From: Kitasatospora xanthocidica | GTDB taxonomy: Bacteria; Actinomycetota; Actinomycetes; Streptomycetales; Streptomycetaceae | Direction: 5' to 3' | NCBI RefSeq assembly: GCF_014656195.1 | Contig: NZ_BNBY01000004.1 | Coordinates: forward strand, 124,001 to 188,000 | Length of the DNA stretch: 64,000 nucleotides | Part shown: piece by piece, positions 1 through 7,533 of the stretch | Layout: each line of letters begins with the position of its first letter | Position numbering within the stretch: the first letter of the stretch is position 1 | Program-made: the position numbers and the translations under genes | Notes under the pieces: generated by a model | Database searches by the model: none | Told to the model about the DNA's origin: nothing | What the model saw: the letters and a program-made list of their open reading frames with translations, nothing else

Positions 1-295
1 CCTTGCGGATGATCGCGGTGGAGCGCGGCAGCAGCGCGACGACGGCCGCCATCGGCTGGGCGTGGAGGTCCACGGCCGCCCAGTCGCCCGTGCACGGGCA
101 GTTGATCATGTCGGCGTCGCCCACCGGCCGGGTGTCGAACCGGACGGTGCGCGGCTCGCCCGTCTCCGGGTCGGCGATCACGGCGTCGCACTGGCCGCGG
201 TCGACCCGGACGATCCGGGCCGGAACCAGCCCGGCCTCGCCGAGCGGGGCGAACGACTCCTCGAGCTCGGACGTCCAGCCGTAGCCGGCGAGCAC
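1..295 (-). CDS. rsgA: Ribosome small-subunit-dependent GTPase A, N-terminal part (runs off window)
   Basis: Only the first ~98 codons are inside the window; the GTPase domain lies beyond base 1. The visible part has the order typical of actinobacterial RsgA: a short YGW-containing start, a VPARIVRVDRGQCDAV strand, a CTGDWAAVD OB-fold strand and a LLPRSTAIIRK strand just before the G domain. RsgA is a circularly permuted GTPase that helps mature the 30S subunit. I chose GTG at 295 because homologs begin just before YGW and GAGG lies 5 bases upstream. An in-frame TTG at 379 would add a Ser-rich stretch of doubtful reality. It is preceded by a structured leader and a promoter-like sequence at 571-599. 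Family assignment is from motif memory, not a search. Confidence 0.72.
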   Translation of the reverse strand, partial: MLAGYGWTSELEESFAPLGEAGLVPARIVRVDRGQCDAVIADPETGEPRTVRFDTRPVGDADMINCPCTGDWAAVDLHAQPMAAVVALLPRSTAIIRK

Positions 296-434
296 GGAGC
301 CCTCGGCGGACTCCGGGGAAGAGGAGAGGAAAGAAGAAGAGGAAGAGGAGAAAGACGGAACGGAGGCAGCGTTGATCAACGCAGTGGCCCTTCGGGGGAG
401 ATGGTCCCGGCGGGCTACGACTGGCGCGAAGGGC

Positions 435-506
435 TCAGCCGGCGGCCGGGAAGAGGAGGTGAACGCGAGTACTGCCCTGGGCAGCTATCGGGGCGACAAC
501 GACCAC
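435..506 (-). CDS. Candidate 23-codon leader peptide upstream of rsgA
   Basis: A GTG codon at 506 follows a near-perfect Shine-Dalgarno sequence (AGGAGGTGA) with 6 bases of spacing, and opens a 23-codon frame ending in TGA at 435-437. The peptide starts VVVAPIAAQG. Codons 15-18 (Val-His-Leu-Leu) spell the reverse complement of the ribosome-binding site, so the coding part can pair with its own start region. It lies between the promoter-like sequence and rsgA on the same strand. No known family was recognised; translation is an inference from the strong ribosome-binding site. Confidence 0.4.
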   Translation of the reverse strand: MVVVAPIAAQGSTRVHLLFPAAG

Positions 507-522
507 GGGGGTTCACCTCCTG
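456..522 (-). promoter_or_regulatory. Inverted repeat pairing a ribosome-binding site with downstream codons
   Basis: AGGAGGTGAAC at 456-466 is exactly complementary to GTTCACCTCCT at 512-522, an 11-bp inverted repeat with a 45-base gap. On the minus-strand transcript the first arm contains the Shine-Dalgarno sequence of the 23-codon reading frame and the second arm lies inside that frame. A small CTGCCC/GGGCAG hairpin sits in the gap. A second pair, GCCCTTCG 387-394 and CGAAGGGC 427-434, lies between this element and rsgA. The arrangement suggests a translation-coupled leader; no known riboswitch class was recognised. Confidence 0.45.
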
Positions 523-570
523 CTCTCTACTCCTCGGGCGGCCCAATGGCCCCCGAACCGAACACGTCAC

Positions 571-599
571 ACGCTAGCGGAGCGTCCCGAGCCCGCCAA
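571..599 (-). promoter_or_regulatory. Promoter-like sequence for the rsgA leader transcript
   Basis: On the minus strand TTGGCG (594-599) and TAGCGT (571-576) are separated by 17 bases, a good match to the streptomycete housekeeping pattern TTGNNN-N17/18-TANNNT. It would start transcription near base 564, just upstream of the 23-codon frame and rsgA. Based on pattern only. Confidence 0.5.
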
Positions 600-683
600 C
601 CTATTTTTGACCTGCGAAAACGCGCTGGGCAGGGGCCAGGAACCCATCGAGGGGCCAAAGTTGGCCCATCGAACACGAGGGCC

Positions 684-1694
684 CTACCCGCCGCCGTACC
701 GGTGCTTCAGGTTCGGGTCGTCCAGCCACCACGGCCGCATCCCCGTCTCCTCCTCCTCGGGCCGCCCGGCCGCCCGCGCCTCCTCGGCCGCCGCCTCGAA
801 GCGGGCGTCCAGCTCGGCGTCCACGACCCGGATCTCCTCCCGGCCCCGCACCACCATCCGCCGCACCAGCGCGGCCAGGAACGGCAGCCCGACCAGGTCC
901 CCCAGCACCCAGAACGCGTTGCCGCCCCAGGTCTGGTCCTGCGCCAGGCTCGGCCCCCACGGCCGCCCGAGCGCCGCGTAGTGGTGCTCGGCGACCAGGT
1001 GGCCGCCGTAGATCAGCACGATCCCGAGCCCCGCGTCGAAGATCACCTCGGCGAAGGTGATGAACAGCCCGACCAGGTCCGGGTACTCGTGCCCGACCGG
1101 GTCGATCTGCAGTCGCGGCCAGAAGTAGGCGAGGCCGAGCAGCACCAGCGTCACGTGCAGCAGCACGTTCCCGAACCCGCTGGACACCGACTCCTCGTAC
1201 CAGGGCGTGAAGTAGAGCAGCCACGGCGGCGCCATCAGCAGCGCGGTGGAGACCGCCGGGAACATCAGCACCTTGGACGGGCGGCTGCGCAGCGCCCGCA
1301 GGATCCGCTCCCGCCGGGCCGGCGGCGCGGCGCCGAGCAGCAGCGAGACCGGCGCGCCCAGCGCCAGCAGCAGCGGGACGACCATCAGCAGCAGCACGAC
1401 CTGCACGGCCCGGTCGGTGAAGAGGATCCGGTCGTAGACGCCGAGTCCGGAGCAGGTGCACCAGATCCACAGCAGCAGTCCGCCGAGGAACGCGGTGGTG
1501 CGGCTGGGCTGCCAGCGCTCGCCGCCGGACCGGTGGACGGTGCGCACCGCCGTCAGGTACCAGGCGCCGAGCAGCACCGAGAGGGTGAGCACCAGCGGTT
1601 CGGCGGTCCAGGAGGTGGCCAGGTCCGACCACTGCCACGGGGGCGGCCCGCTGTACGCGAGTGCGACGGCTCCGCCGCCGGCCGTGCCGTCCAT
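684..1694 (-). CDS. CtaG-type cytochrome c oxidase assembly membrane protein
   Basis: Polytopic membrane protein of 336 residues with about seven hydrophobic segments. It contains the Caa3_CtaG signatures: a conserved GVYDRILFTDRAVQ region, a PPARRERILR cytoplasmic loop, an APPWLLYFTPWYEESV region and a FWPRLQIDPVGHEYP loop followed by a GGHLVAEHHY segment. The family is linked to copper delivery or assembly of aa3-type oxidase. The C-terminus is hydrophilic and acidic and ends near a KHRYGGG tail. ATG at 1694 is chosen because AGGTGG lies 8 bases upstream. The frame stays open further upstream only because of GC-rich tandem repeats that encode Gly-Thr-Arg and His-Glu-Pro repeats. Confidence 0.8.
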   Translation of the reverse strand: MDGTAGGGAVALAYSGPPPWQWSDLATSWTAEPLVLTLSVLLGAWYLTAVRTVHRSGGERWQPSRTTAFLGGLLLWIWCTCSGLGVYDRILFTDRAVQVVLLLMVVPLLLALGAPVSLLLGAAPPARRERILRALRSRPSKVLMFPAVSTALLMAPPWLLYFTPWYEESVSSGFGNVLLHVTLVLLGLAYFWPRLQIDPVGHEYPDLVGLFITFAEVIFDAGLGIVLIYGGHLVAEHHYAALGRPWGPSLAQDQTWGGNAFWVLGDLVGLPFLAALVRRMVVRGREEIRVVDAELDARFEAAAEEARAAGRPEEEETGMRPWWLDDPNLKHRYGGG

Positions 1695-1708
1695 CCGTCC
1701 GTCCACCT

Positions 1709-1905
1709 CACTCGTGCCGCGAGTCCCGCTCGCCCTGCTCGTCCCGCGAGTCCCGCGAGTCCCGCGAGTCCCGCTCGCCATGCTCGTCCCGCCCGCCGAT
1801 GACGCGCCTCCCTGCGGCTCCTGACGCGCCTCTCCGGCCGGCTCGTGACGCGCCTCTCCGGCCGGCTCGTGACGCGCCACCCCGACCGGCTCATGATGTG
1901 CCTCC
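1709..1905. repeat. Two short tandem-repeat arrays in the ctaG/rodA-like divergent gap
   Basis: Bases 1709-1790 carry several copies of a 9-base CGCGAGTCC-like unit. Bases 1800-1905 carry four to five copies of a 24-base unit beginning TGACGCGCCTC; the copies at 1822-1845 and 1846-1869 are identical. The 409-base gap 1695-2103 between divergent genes consists mostly of these arrays. The rest (about 1906-2080) holds no gene I can support. Confidence 0.75.
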
Positions 1906-2103
1906 CCCGTCGGCCCGCCGCACCCGGGGCCCGCCTCTATACCCGCCCCTGAACAAGGCTTTACCCAGCCCCAACAATGCTTTGCCCAGGCAAAGTTCTG
2001 CCCCAGGATCCCCTCCGTCCGCAACCGCCGCGGAGGCCGGGACGTCTGGCAGGATGCCCGTCGGCGACACCCGCCACGGGGGGTGACAAGGGGACGACAC
2101 GAG

Positions 2104-3684
2104 GTGCGAAGCACTGCACGCGGCGACGGCCGCCGGCTGGCCGCGCGCCACCGCAACATCGAGCTGGGCCTGCTGGCACTCGCGGTGGCCGTCTGTCTGG
2201 CCGGACACATCGAGGCCGATCTGGCGCTGACCGGCTCGATGCCGCCCGGGCTGCTGGTGCACGGCCTGTCGCTGGGCGCCCTGGCCGGGGCCGCGCACCT
2301 GGCGGTGCGCCGGTTCGCGCCGTACGCGGACCCGCTGATCCTGCCGCTGGGCGTCTTCCTGACCGGCTTCGGACTGGTGCTGCTGGACCGCCTGGACTTC
2401 AGCTACAAGGCCGCGCACAGCGCCAAGGGCGACTACCAGAAGCTCCCGGCCGCGCCCTCCCAGCTGATGTGGGTGTTCATCTCGGTGGCGGTGGCGCTCG
2501 CGCTGATCGTGCTGGTCAAGCACCACCGGTTCTTCCAGCGCTACGTCTACCTGCTGATGGCGGGCGCGCTGATCCTGCTGGCCGCGCCGGTGGCCTCGCC
2601 GAGCGACAGCTTCGGCGCCAAGCGCTGGATCCGGCTGTTCGGCCTCTCCTTCGAGCCCGACGAGTTCGTGAAGGTCGCGATCACGATCTTCTTCGCGGGC
2701 TACCTGACGGCGTCCCGGGACGCGCTCGCGCTGGCCGGCCGCAAGATCTGGGGGATGACCCTGCCGCGCGGCCGGCACGCCGGACCGGTGCTGGCGATCT
2801 GGGTGGTCAGCCTGCTGGTGCTGATCTTCGAGCGCGACCTGGGCACCTCGCTGATCTTCTTCGGCGTCTTCATCGTGATGCTGTACGTGGCGACCGAGCG
2901 CACCAGCTGGGTGGTGCTCGGCCTGCTGATGGCGGTCGGCGGCGCGGCGGTGGTCGGCACCGTGGAGCCGCACGTGCACGGCCGGGTCGAGGCCTGGCTC
3001 CACCCGCTCGACTACTACAAGCCGGTGCACGACAAGGCGATCTCCGAGCAGCCCGCCGAGGCGCTGTTCAGCCTGGGCACCGGGCACCTGACCGGGACGG
3101 GACTGGGGTCGGGCCGACCCTGGCTGATCGGCTTCGCCGGGCGCAGCGACTTCATCTTCACCACCATCGGCGAGGAGCTGGGCCTGGCCGGGGTGACGGC
3201 CGTGCTGCTGGTCTACGTGCTGCTGATCCAGCGCGGCCTGCGCACCGCGGTCGGCCTGACCGACCCGTTCGGCAAGCTGCTGGCCACCGGCCTGTCGGCG
3301 GCGCTGGCGCTGCAGGTCTTCGTGGTCGTCGGCGGGGTGAGCGGGCTGGTCCCGCTGACCGGGAAGGCGCTGCCGTTCCTGGCCGCCGGTGGTTCGTCGC
3401 TGCTGGCGAACTGGCTGATGGTCGCGCTGCTGATCAAGTTGAGCGACTCCTCGGGGCGCACCGCCCTGGAGCCGGCCCCCGCCTCCCCCGAGCCGCCCCC
3501 GGTCCGGGCCCGCCCCACGGAGAGCGATCCGACCCCTGCCGGATCCACGCCCATCGGAGCGACGCCTGCCGGATCCACGCCCGCCGGATCCACTCCCGTC
3601 GGACCCACGCCCGTCGGACCCACGCCCGCCGGAGCGACGCCCCTCCCGTCCACCACCCCGCAGCGGCCCGCCGCCACCCTCTGA
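2104..3684 (+). CDS. FtsW/RodA/SpoVE-family cell-wall polymerase
   Basis: Integral membrane protein of about 526 residues, with roughly ten to twelve hydrophobic segments in the first ~460. Family features include a FGAKRWIRLFGLSFEPDEFVK loop (the GA-RW and E-K positions of SEDS proteins), FERDLGTSLIFF, and a SDFIFTTIGEELGLAG segment. SEDS proteins polymerise peptidoglycan glycan strands with a partner transpeptidase; no penicillin-binding protein is adjacent here. GTG at 2104 is preferred because AAGGGGA lies 9 bases upstream; GTG at 2083 has no good site. The last ~50 residues are a Pro/Thr/Gly-rich repeat tail. A strong terminator follows at 3724-3767. Confidence 0.85.
   Translation: MRSTARGDGRRLAARHRNIELGLLALAVAVCLAGHIEADLALTGSMPPGLLVHGLSLGALAGAAHLAVRRFAPYADPLILPLGVFLTGFGLVLLDRLDFSYKAAHSAKGDYQKLPAAPSQLMWVFISVAVALALIVLVKHHRFFQRYVYLLMAGALILLAAPVASPSDSFGAKRWIRLFGLSFEPDEFVKVAITIFFAGYLTASRDALALAGRKIWGMTLPRGRHAGPVLAIWVVSLLVLIFERDLGTSLIFFGVFIVMLYVATERTSWVVLGLLMAVGGAAVVGTVEPHVHGRVEAWLHPLDYYKPVHDKAISEQPAEALFSLGTGHLTGTGLGSGRPWLIGFAGRSDFIFTTIGEELGLAGVTAVLLVYVLLIQRGLRTAVGLTDPFGKLLATGLSAALALQVFVVVGGVSGLVPLTGKALPFLAAGGSSLLANWLMVALLIKLSDSSGRTALEPAPASPEPPPVRARPTESDPTPAGSTPIGATPAGSTPAGSTPVGPTPVGPTPAGATPLPSTTPQRPAATL
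3526..3642 (+). repeat. 15-base coding tandem repeat (TP-A/V-G-x pentapeptides)
   Basis: About eight copies of a 15-base unit resembling GGATCCACGCCCGCC encode a run of TPAGS, TPIGA, TPVGP-like pentapeptides at the C-terminus of the SEDS protein. The copies differ slightly, so the array is degenerate. Confidence 0.8.
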
Positions 3685-3723
3685 CCCCGGCGGAGCCAGC
3701 ATCTGACACCCCGCGGACGGAAA

Positions 3724-3767
3724 ACGGGCGGGGCCTCCCCCGCACCCGCGGAAGAGGCCCCGCCCGT
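3724..3767. terminator. Bidirectional terminator between convergent genes
   Basis: ACGGGCGGGGCCTC (3724-3737) and GAGGCCCCGCCCGT (3754-3767) form a perfect 14-bp stem with a 16-base loop. It lies between the + strand SEDS gene and the - strand YihY gene, so it can serve both. Confidence 0.85.
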
Positions 3768-3783
3768 CCATCACCCGTTCCGC

Positions 3784-5241
3784 CTACCGCTGCTCCCACG
3801 GCGGCCGGGGCGGTCGCGGCGGGTACCCCGGCACCTCCTGCCCCGGCGGCCCGGACAGCCCCGGCGGCACCTGCGAGGACCCGGCGGGCGCGCCCGGCGG
3901 CGGCCCGGACGGCCGGTCGCTGTCCGGCGGCGGCGGGGCGGGCCGGTGGTGGGGCCCGCCGCGGGCGGTGAGCCGGCCGCGCACGTTGTCGGCGGCCAGC
4001 ACGTCGGCCCACCGTTCCGGGTACTCGGAAGGCACGTCGACGTCCTCGCCGTCCTCGTCGCCCCATTCCTCCTCGACGCCGTCGGCGAGCCCGAGCTCGC
4101 GGGCGCGCCGGGCCCGTTCGACGGCCCGCCGGGCGGCCACCTCGCGGACCACCGCGGCGGCGGCCTCCTCGTGGGCGCGTTCGTTCTCGGCGCGGGCGTC
4201 GGCGGTCTCCAGGGTGGGCCAGCGGCGGTCTATCGCGGCGTTCATGGCGGCGCCGATGAGGACGGCGAGGGCCACCACGAAGATCCACAGCAGTACGGCC
4301 ACCGGCGCCGCCAGCGAGCCGTACACCGAGGGGCCCTCGACCGAGCTGACCAGGTAGACCCGCAGGCCGACGCTGCAGAAGACCAGCACCACCAGGGCGA
4401 CCAGGGCGCCGGGGAGGTCCTCGCGCCAGGGGGTGGAGACCGGGACGGCCAGGTGGTAGAGCGTGGTGAGCGAGACGATCAGCAGCACGATCGCGACCGG
4501 CCAGTAGGCGGCGCCGACCAGTCCGGCGATGCCGGGTACGGCGTTCTCCACCAGTCCCGGACCGGCCATCAGCAGCGGCAGCACCAGCGAGCCGATCACC
4601 AGGGCGCCGAGGTAGAGGCCGAGGGACAGCATCCGGGTCTTGACGATGCCGCGCTTGCCGTCGAGCCCGTACATGACGGTGATGGTGTCGATGAAGATGT
4701 AGAGCGCCCTGGAGCCCGACCACAGCGACAGCAGGAAGCCGATCGAGACGAGGTCGGGCCGGGTGTGGTCGAAGACCTGGTTCAGCAGCGGGACCACGAC
4801 CTCCTTGACGGAGGAGTCCGACAGCACCGTCCCGGAGGCCGAGACGATGTCGTGCTTGAGCCGGTCGATGGTGCCCGCGCCGAGGAACTCGTCCAGGTAG
4901 CCGAGGGTGCCGGCCAGGCCGAGCAGCAGCGGCGGGATCGACAGCAGGGTGAAGAAGGCCGCCTCCGCGGCGAGGCCGGTGACCCGGTACTCCACACAGG
5001 TGTTGGTGGTGTCCTTGACCAGTTCCCACGCCGTACGGCGCCAGCCGGCCCGCTTGGCCGCGCGCCGGGAGCCCTTGCCCCGGCGCCTGGAGGGCCGCTC
5101 GGGGGCCGGTCTGCTCGTATCGCCTGCTGCTTGCACAGGGCTAACGGTATCGGGCCGGGGCACTCCGGTTGATCTCCCCGGGGTGCGGGCGCGTGGCCGG
5201 GTGCCCGGGCGGGGAGCGGCGGGAACCTCCGGACGTCCCAC
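3784..5241 (-). CDS. YihY/BrkB-family inner-membrane protein
   Basis: Protein of 485 residues. A basic N-terminal tail of about 70 residues precedes a region of six hydrophobic helices (roughly 95-330) with family landmarks: AAEAAFFTLLSIPPLLLG near residue 90, a WSGSRALYIFIDTI segment, a TLYHLAVP segment and a GSLAAPVAVLLWIF segment. The C-terminal ~150 residues are charged, then Pro/Gly-rich, and likely disordered. The YihY family was once annotated as ribonuclease BN; its transport or envelope role is not settled. GTG at 5241 is used; no strong ribosome-binding site precedes it, and TAGGGT sits 8 bases upstream, so the message may have almost no leader. It is divergent from the sulfur operon. 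Confidence 0.82.
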   Translation of the reverse strand: MGRPEVPAAPRPGTRPRARTPGRSTGVPRPDTVSPVQAAGDTSRPAPERPSRRRGKGSRRAAKRAGWRRTAWELVKDTTNTCVEYRVTGLAAEAAFFTLLSIPPLLLGLAGTLGYLDEFLGAGTIDRLKHDIVSASGTVLSDSSVKEVVVPLLNQVFDHTRPDLVSIGFLLSLWSGSRALYIFIDTITVMYGLDGKRGIVKTRMLSLGLYLGALVIGSLVLPLLMAGPGLVENAVPGIAGLVGAAYWPVAIVLLIVSLTTLYHLAVPVSTPWREDLPGALVALVVLVFCSVGLRVYLVSSVEGPSVYGSLAAPVAVLLWIFVVALAVLIGAAMNAAIDRRWPTLETADARAENERAHEEAAAAVVREVAARRAVERARRARELGLADGVEEEWGDEDGEDVDVPSEYPERWADVLAADNVRGRLTARGGPHHRPAPPPPDSDRPSGPPPGAPAGSSQVPPGLSGPPGQEVPGYPPRPPRPPWEQR

Positions 5242-5313
5242 ATACCGAAACCCTAGAGTCCAGTATTCGGATGTTAGTGGACCGCGAGTCCCGGGCCGTG
5301 CGAATCTCTTGCC

Positions 5314-5397
5314 ATGCGTAGCGCCGGAACCACCCTAGTAGGTCGACTTCACGTCGATCTCCTTCGCGTGTCCAGCGCCATCTGTCCGGTGACCTGA
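5314..5397 (+). CDS. Cys-containing leader peptide of the sulfur-assimilation operon
   Basis: ATG at 5314 opens a 27-codon frame ending in TGA at 5395-5397. The peptide starts MRSAGTTLVG and contains RLHVDLLR followed by SSAICPV. I recognise this pattern (LV-x-R-x-HVDL, then a late Cys) as the small 'putative leader peptide' found ahead of actinobacterial sulfur genes. Cysteine-sensing leader frames are known in mycobacteria; regulation by attenuation or translation is inferred here. It lies about 200 bases before the sulfite reductase gene. TCGAC/GTCGA forms a small hairpin inside it. No clear ribosome-binding site is seen. The rest of the 353-base gap 5242-5594 holds no other gene. Confidence 0.7.
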   Translation: MRSAGTTLVGRLHVDLLRVSSAICPVT

Positions 5398-5594
5398 GCC
5401 CATCCCCGCCGCACCACCGCACCCGGCGCCGCCCGTTCCCGCCAGCCCCGCCGCAGCGGATGCGCAGGCGCCCACCCGGCCACGGTCACTGCCCTCCCGG
5501 TCCTGAGAAACCCGCAGGTCAGAGCAGTGCCGCACGGCCGAGCACGCCCCGCGACCCGACCAGCGCCAGCGCCACCTGCCCGAAGGACTTCACC

Positions 5595-7319
5595 ATGGCC
5601 ACCTCTCCCGAGACCGTCGAGCCCACGGCCGACCGCCCCGCCGAGCACCGCCCGGCCGCGGCCCGCAAGGTGACCCGCCACCGCGGCGAGGGCCAGTGGG
5701 GCATGGGGCACCACACTCCTCTGAACGCCAACGAGCAGTTCAAGAAGGACGACGACGGTCTCAATGTGCGGACACGTATTGAGACGATCTACGCGCACCG
5801 CGGCTTCGACTCGATCGACCCCGCCGACCTGCGCGGCCGGATGCGCTGGTGGGGCCTCTACACCCAGCGCAAGGAAGGCATCGACGGCGGCAAGACCGCG
5901 ATCCTCGAGCCGCACGAGCTGGACGCCGAGTTCTTCATGCTCCGCGTGCGCATCGACGGCGGGCAGCTGACCGTCCCGCAGCTGCGGGCGGTCGCCGAGG
6001 TCTCCGAGCAGTACGCCCGGGGCACCGCCGACCTGACCGACCGGCAGAACATCCAGTACCACTGGATCCGGATCGAGGACGTCCCGGCGATCTGGCAGAA
6101 GCTGGAGGCCGTCGGCCTCTCCACCACCGAGGCCTGCGGCGACACCCCGCGCGTCATCCTCGGCTCCCCGGTGGCCGGCATCGCCGTGGACGAGATCATC
6201 GACGGCACCCCCGCCATCGAGGAGATCCAGCGCCGCTTCATCGGCAACAAGGACTTCTCCAACCTGCCGCGCAAGTTCAAGAGCGCGGTCTCCGGCTCCC
6301 CGCTGCTGGACGTCGCGCACGAGATCAACGACATCTCCTTCGTCGGCGTGGTCCACCCCGAGCACGGCCCGGGCTTCGACCTGTGGGTCGGCGGCGGCCT
6401 GTCCACCAACCCCAAGCTGGGTGTGCGGCTGGGCGCCTGGGTCCCGCTGGACGAGGTGGCCGACGTCTACGGCGGCGTCATCGGCATCTTCCGCGACTAC
6501 GGCTACCGGCGCCTGCGCAACCGCGCCCGGCTGAAGTTCCTGGTCGCCGACTGGGGCGTGGAGAAGTTCCGTCAGGTGCTGGAGGACGAGTACCTGAAGT
6601 ACGAGCTGGTCGACGGCCCCGCCCCGGCCGAGCCCGCCGGCCGCTGGCGCGACCACGTCGGCGTCCACCCGCAGAAGGACGGCAGGTTCTACATCGGCTT
6701 CGCGCCCCGCGTCGGCCGGGTCGACGGCAAGCTGCTCGGCCGGATCGCCGACCTCGCCGCCGCCCACGGCAGCGACCGGCTGCGCACCACCGCCGAGCAG
6801 AAGATGCTGATCCTCGACATCGCCGAGGAGCACGTCGAGTCGGTGGTGGCCGGCCTGGAGGAGCTCGACCTGAGGGTCACCCCCTCGCCGTTCCGCCGCG
6901 GCACCATGGCCTGCACCGGCATCGAGTACTGCAAGCTCGCCATCGTCGAGACCAAGGAGCGCGGCCGCACGCTCATCGACGAGCTGGAGCAGCGCCTGCC
7001 GGACTTCGCGGAGCCGCTGACCATCAACATCAACGGCTGCCCGAACGCCTGCGCCCGCATCCAGGTCGCCGACATCGGCCTCAAGGGCCAGCTCGTCACC
7101 GACGAGAACGGCGAGCAGGTCGAGGGTTACCAGGTGCACCTCGGCGGCGCGCTCGGCCTGGAGGCCGGCTTCGGCCGCAAGGTCCGCGGCCTCAAGGTCA
7201 CCAGCGCCGGCCTGCCCGACTACGTCGAGCGCGTGCTGACCCGCTACCAGGCCGACCGCACCGAGGGCGAGCGCTTCGCCCAGTGGGCGGCCCGGGCCAA
7301 CGAGGAGCAGCTGTCGTGA
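5595..7319 (+). CDS. sirA: Ferredoxin-dependent sulfite reductase (siroheme, 4Fe-4S)
   Basis: Protein of 574 residues with the duplicated nitrite/sulfite reductase fold. The siroheme/4Fe-4S ligands are visible as ACTGIEYC (Cys440, Cys446) and NGCPNACA (Cys482, Cys486). Family segments such as LYTQRKEGIDGGKT and LTDRQNIQYHW are present. It reduces sulfite to sulfide with electrons from ferredoxin. Context (cysH, cysC, cysD, cysN downstream) favours sulfite over nitrite as substrate. ATG at 5595 is used because the preceding frame has no family similarity; GAAGGA lies upstream. It is the first large gene of the operon and probably falls under the leader peptide at 5314. A siroheme-supplying chelatase gene lies at the far end of the same island. 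Confidence 0.93.
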   Translation: MATSPETVEPTADRPAEHRPAAARKVTRHRGEGQWGMGHHTPLNANEQFKKDDDGLNVRTRIETIYAHRGFDSIDPADLRGRMRWWGLYTQRKEGIDGGKTAILEPHELDAEFFMLRVRIDGGQLTVPQLRAVAEVSEQYARGTADLTDRQNIQYHWIRIEDVPAIWQKLEAVGLSTTEACGDTPRVILGSPVAGIAVDEIIDGTPAIEEIQRRFIGNKDFSNLPRKFKSAVSGSPLLDVAHEINDISFVGVVHPEHGPGFDLWVGGGLSTNPKLGVRLGAWVPLDEVADVYGGVIGIFRDYGYRRLRNRARLKFLVADWGVEKFRQVLEDEYLKYELVDGPAPAEPAGRWRDHVGVHPQKDGRFYIGFAPRVGRVDGKLLGRIADLAAAHGSDRLRTTAEQKMLILDIAEEHVESVVAGLEELDLRVTPSPFRRGTMACTGIEYCKLAIVETKERGRTLIDELEQRLPDFAEPLTININGCPNACARIQVADIGLKGQLVTDENGEQVEGYQVHLGGALGLEAGFGRKVRGLKVTSAGLPDYVERVLTRYQADRTEGERFAQWAARANEEQLS

Positions 7320-7350
7320 GTGGGCACAGCCGGCGAAACGAGGTGGGCGC

Positions 7351-7533
7351 ATGAGCGAGCGAGCCGCCCCTTTCTTCTGCCCCTACTGCGGGGACGAGGA
7401 CCTGCGCCCCTCCGAGGCCGGGCACGGCGCCTGGGAGTGCCACGGCTGCCGCCGCGCCTTCCAGCTGAAGTTCCTCGGCCTGCTGTCACCGACCAACCAC
7501 GGGGGGACGTCCCATGAGCAGCACCGCGACTGA
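7351..7533 (+). CDS. Small zinc-ribbon-like protein of the cys operon
   Basis: A 60-residue protein with two CxxC pairs: CPYCGDEDL near residue 10 and WECHGCRRAF near residue 30, spaced as in a zinc ribbon. Small proteins of this type commonly lie between sulfite reductase and cysH in streptomycetes, sometimes labelled insertion-element proteins with no sign of transposase function. The start is 31 bases after the reductase stop, and the end overlaps cysH by 20 bases in another frame, which implies translational coupling. A metal- or redox-related accessory role is a guess. Confidence 0.75.
   Translation: MSERAAPFFCPYCGDEDLRPSEAGHGAWECHGCRRAFQLKFLGLLSPTNHGGTSHEQHRD

Noticed and set aside
450..530. 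tRNA or known riboswitch in the rsgA leader
   Set aside because: No cloverleaf or recognisable riboswitch core is present; the structure is explained by the 11-bp self-complementary arms.
1800..1905. CRISPR-like array
   Set aside because: The 24-base units are directly adjacent without unique spacers, and no cas gene is present.
5397..7352. Long minus-strand frame opposite the sulfite reductase gene
   Set aside because: It is the antisense shadow of a highly conserved gene and shows Val/Ala/Gly/Asp-rich composition with no domain.
7351..7533. Insertion-sequence remnant in the cys operon
   Set aside because: The small zinc-ribbon gene has no inverted repeats or transposase motifs, overlaps cysH neatly and occupies a position typical of streptomycete cys operons.
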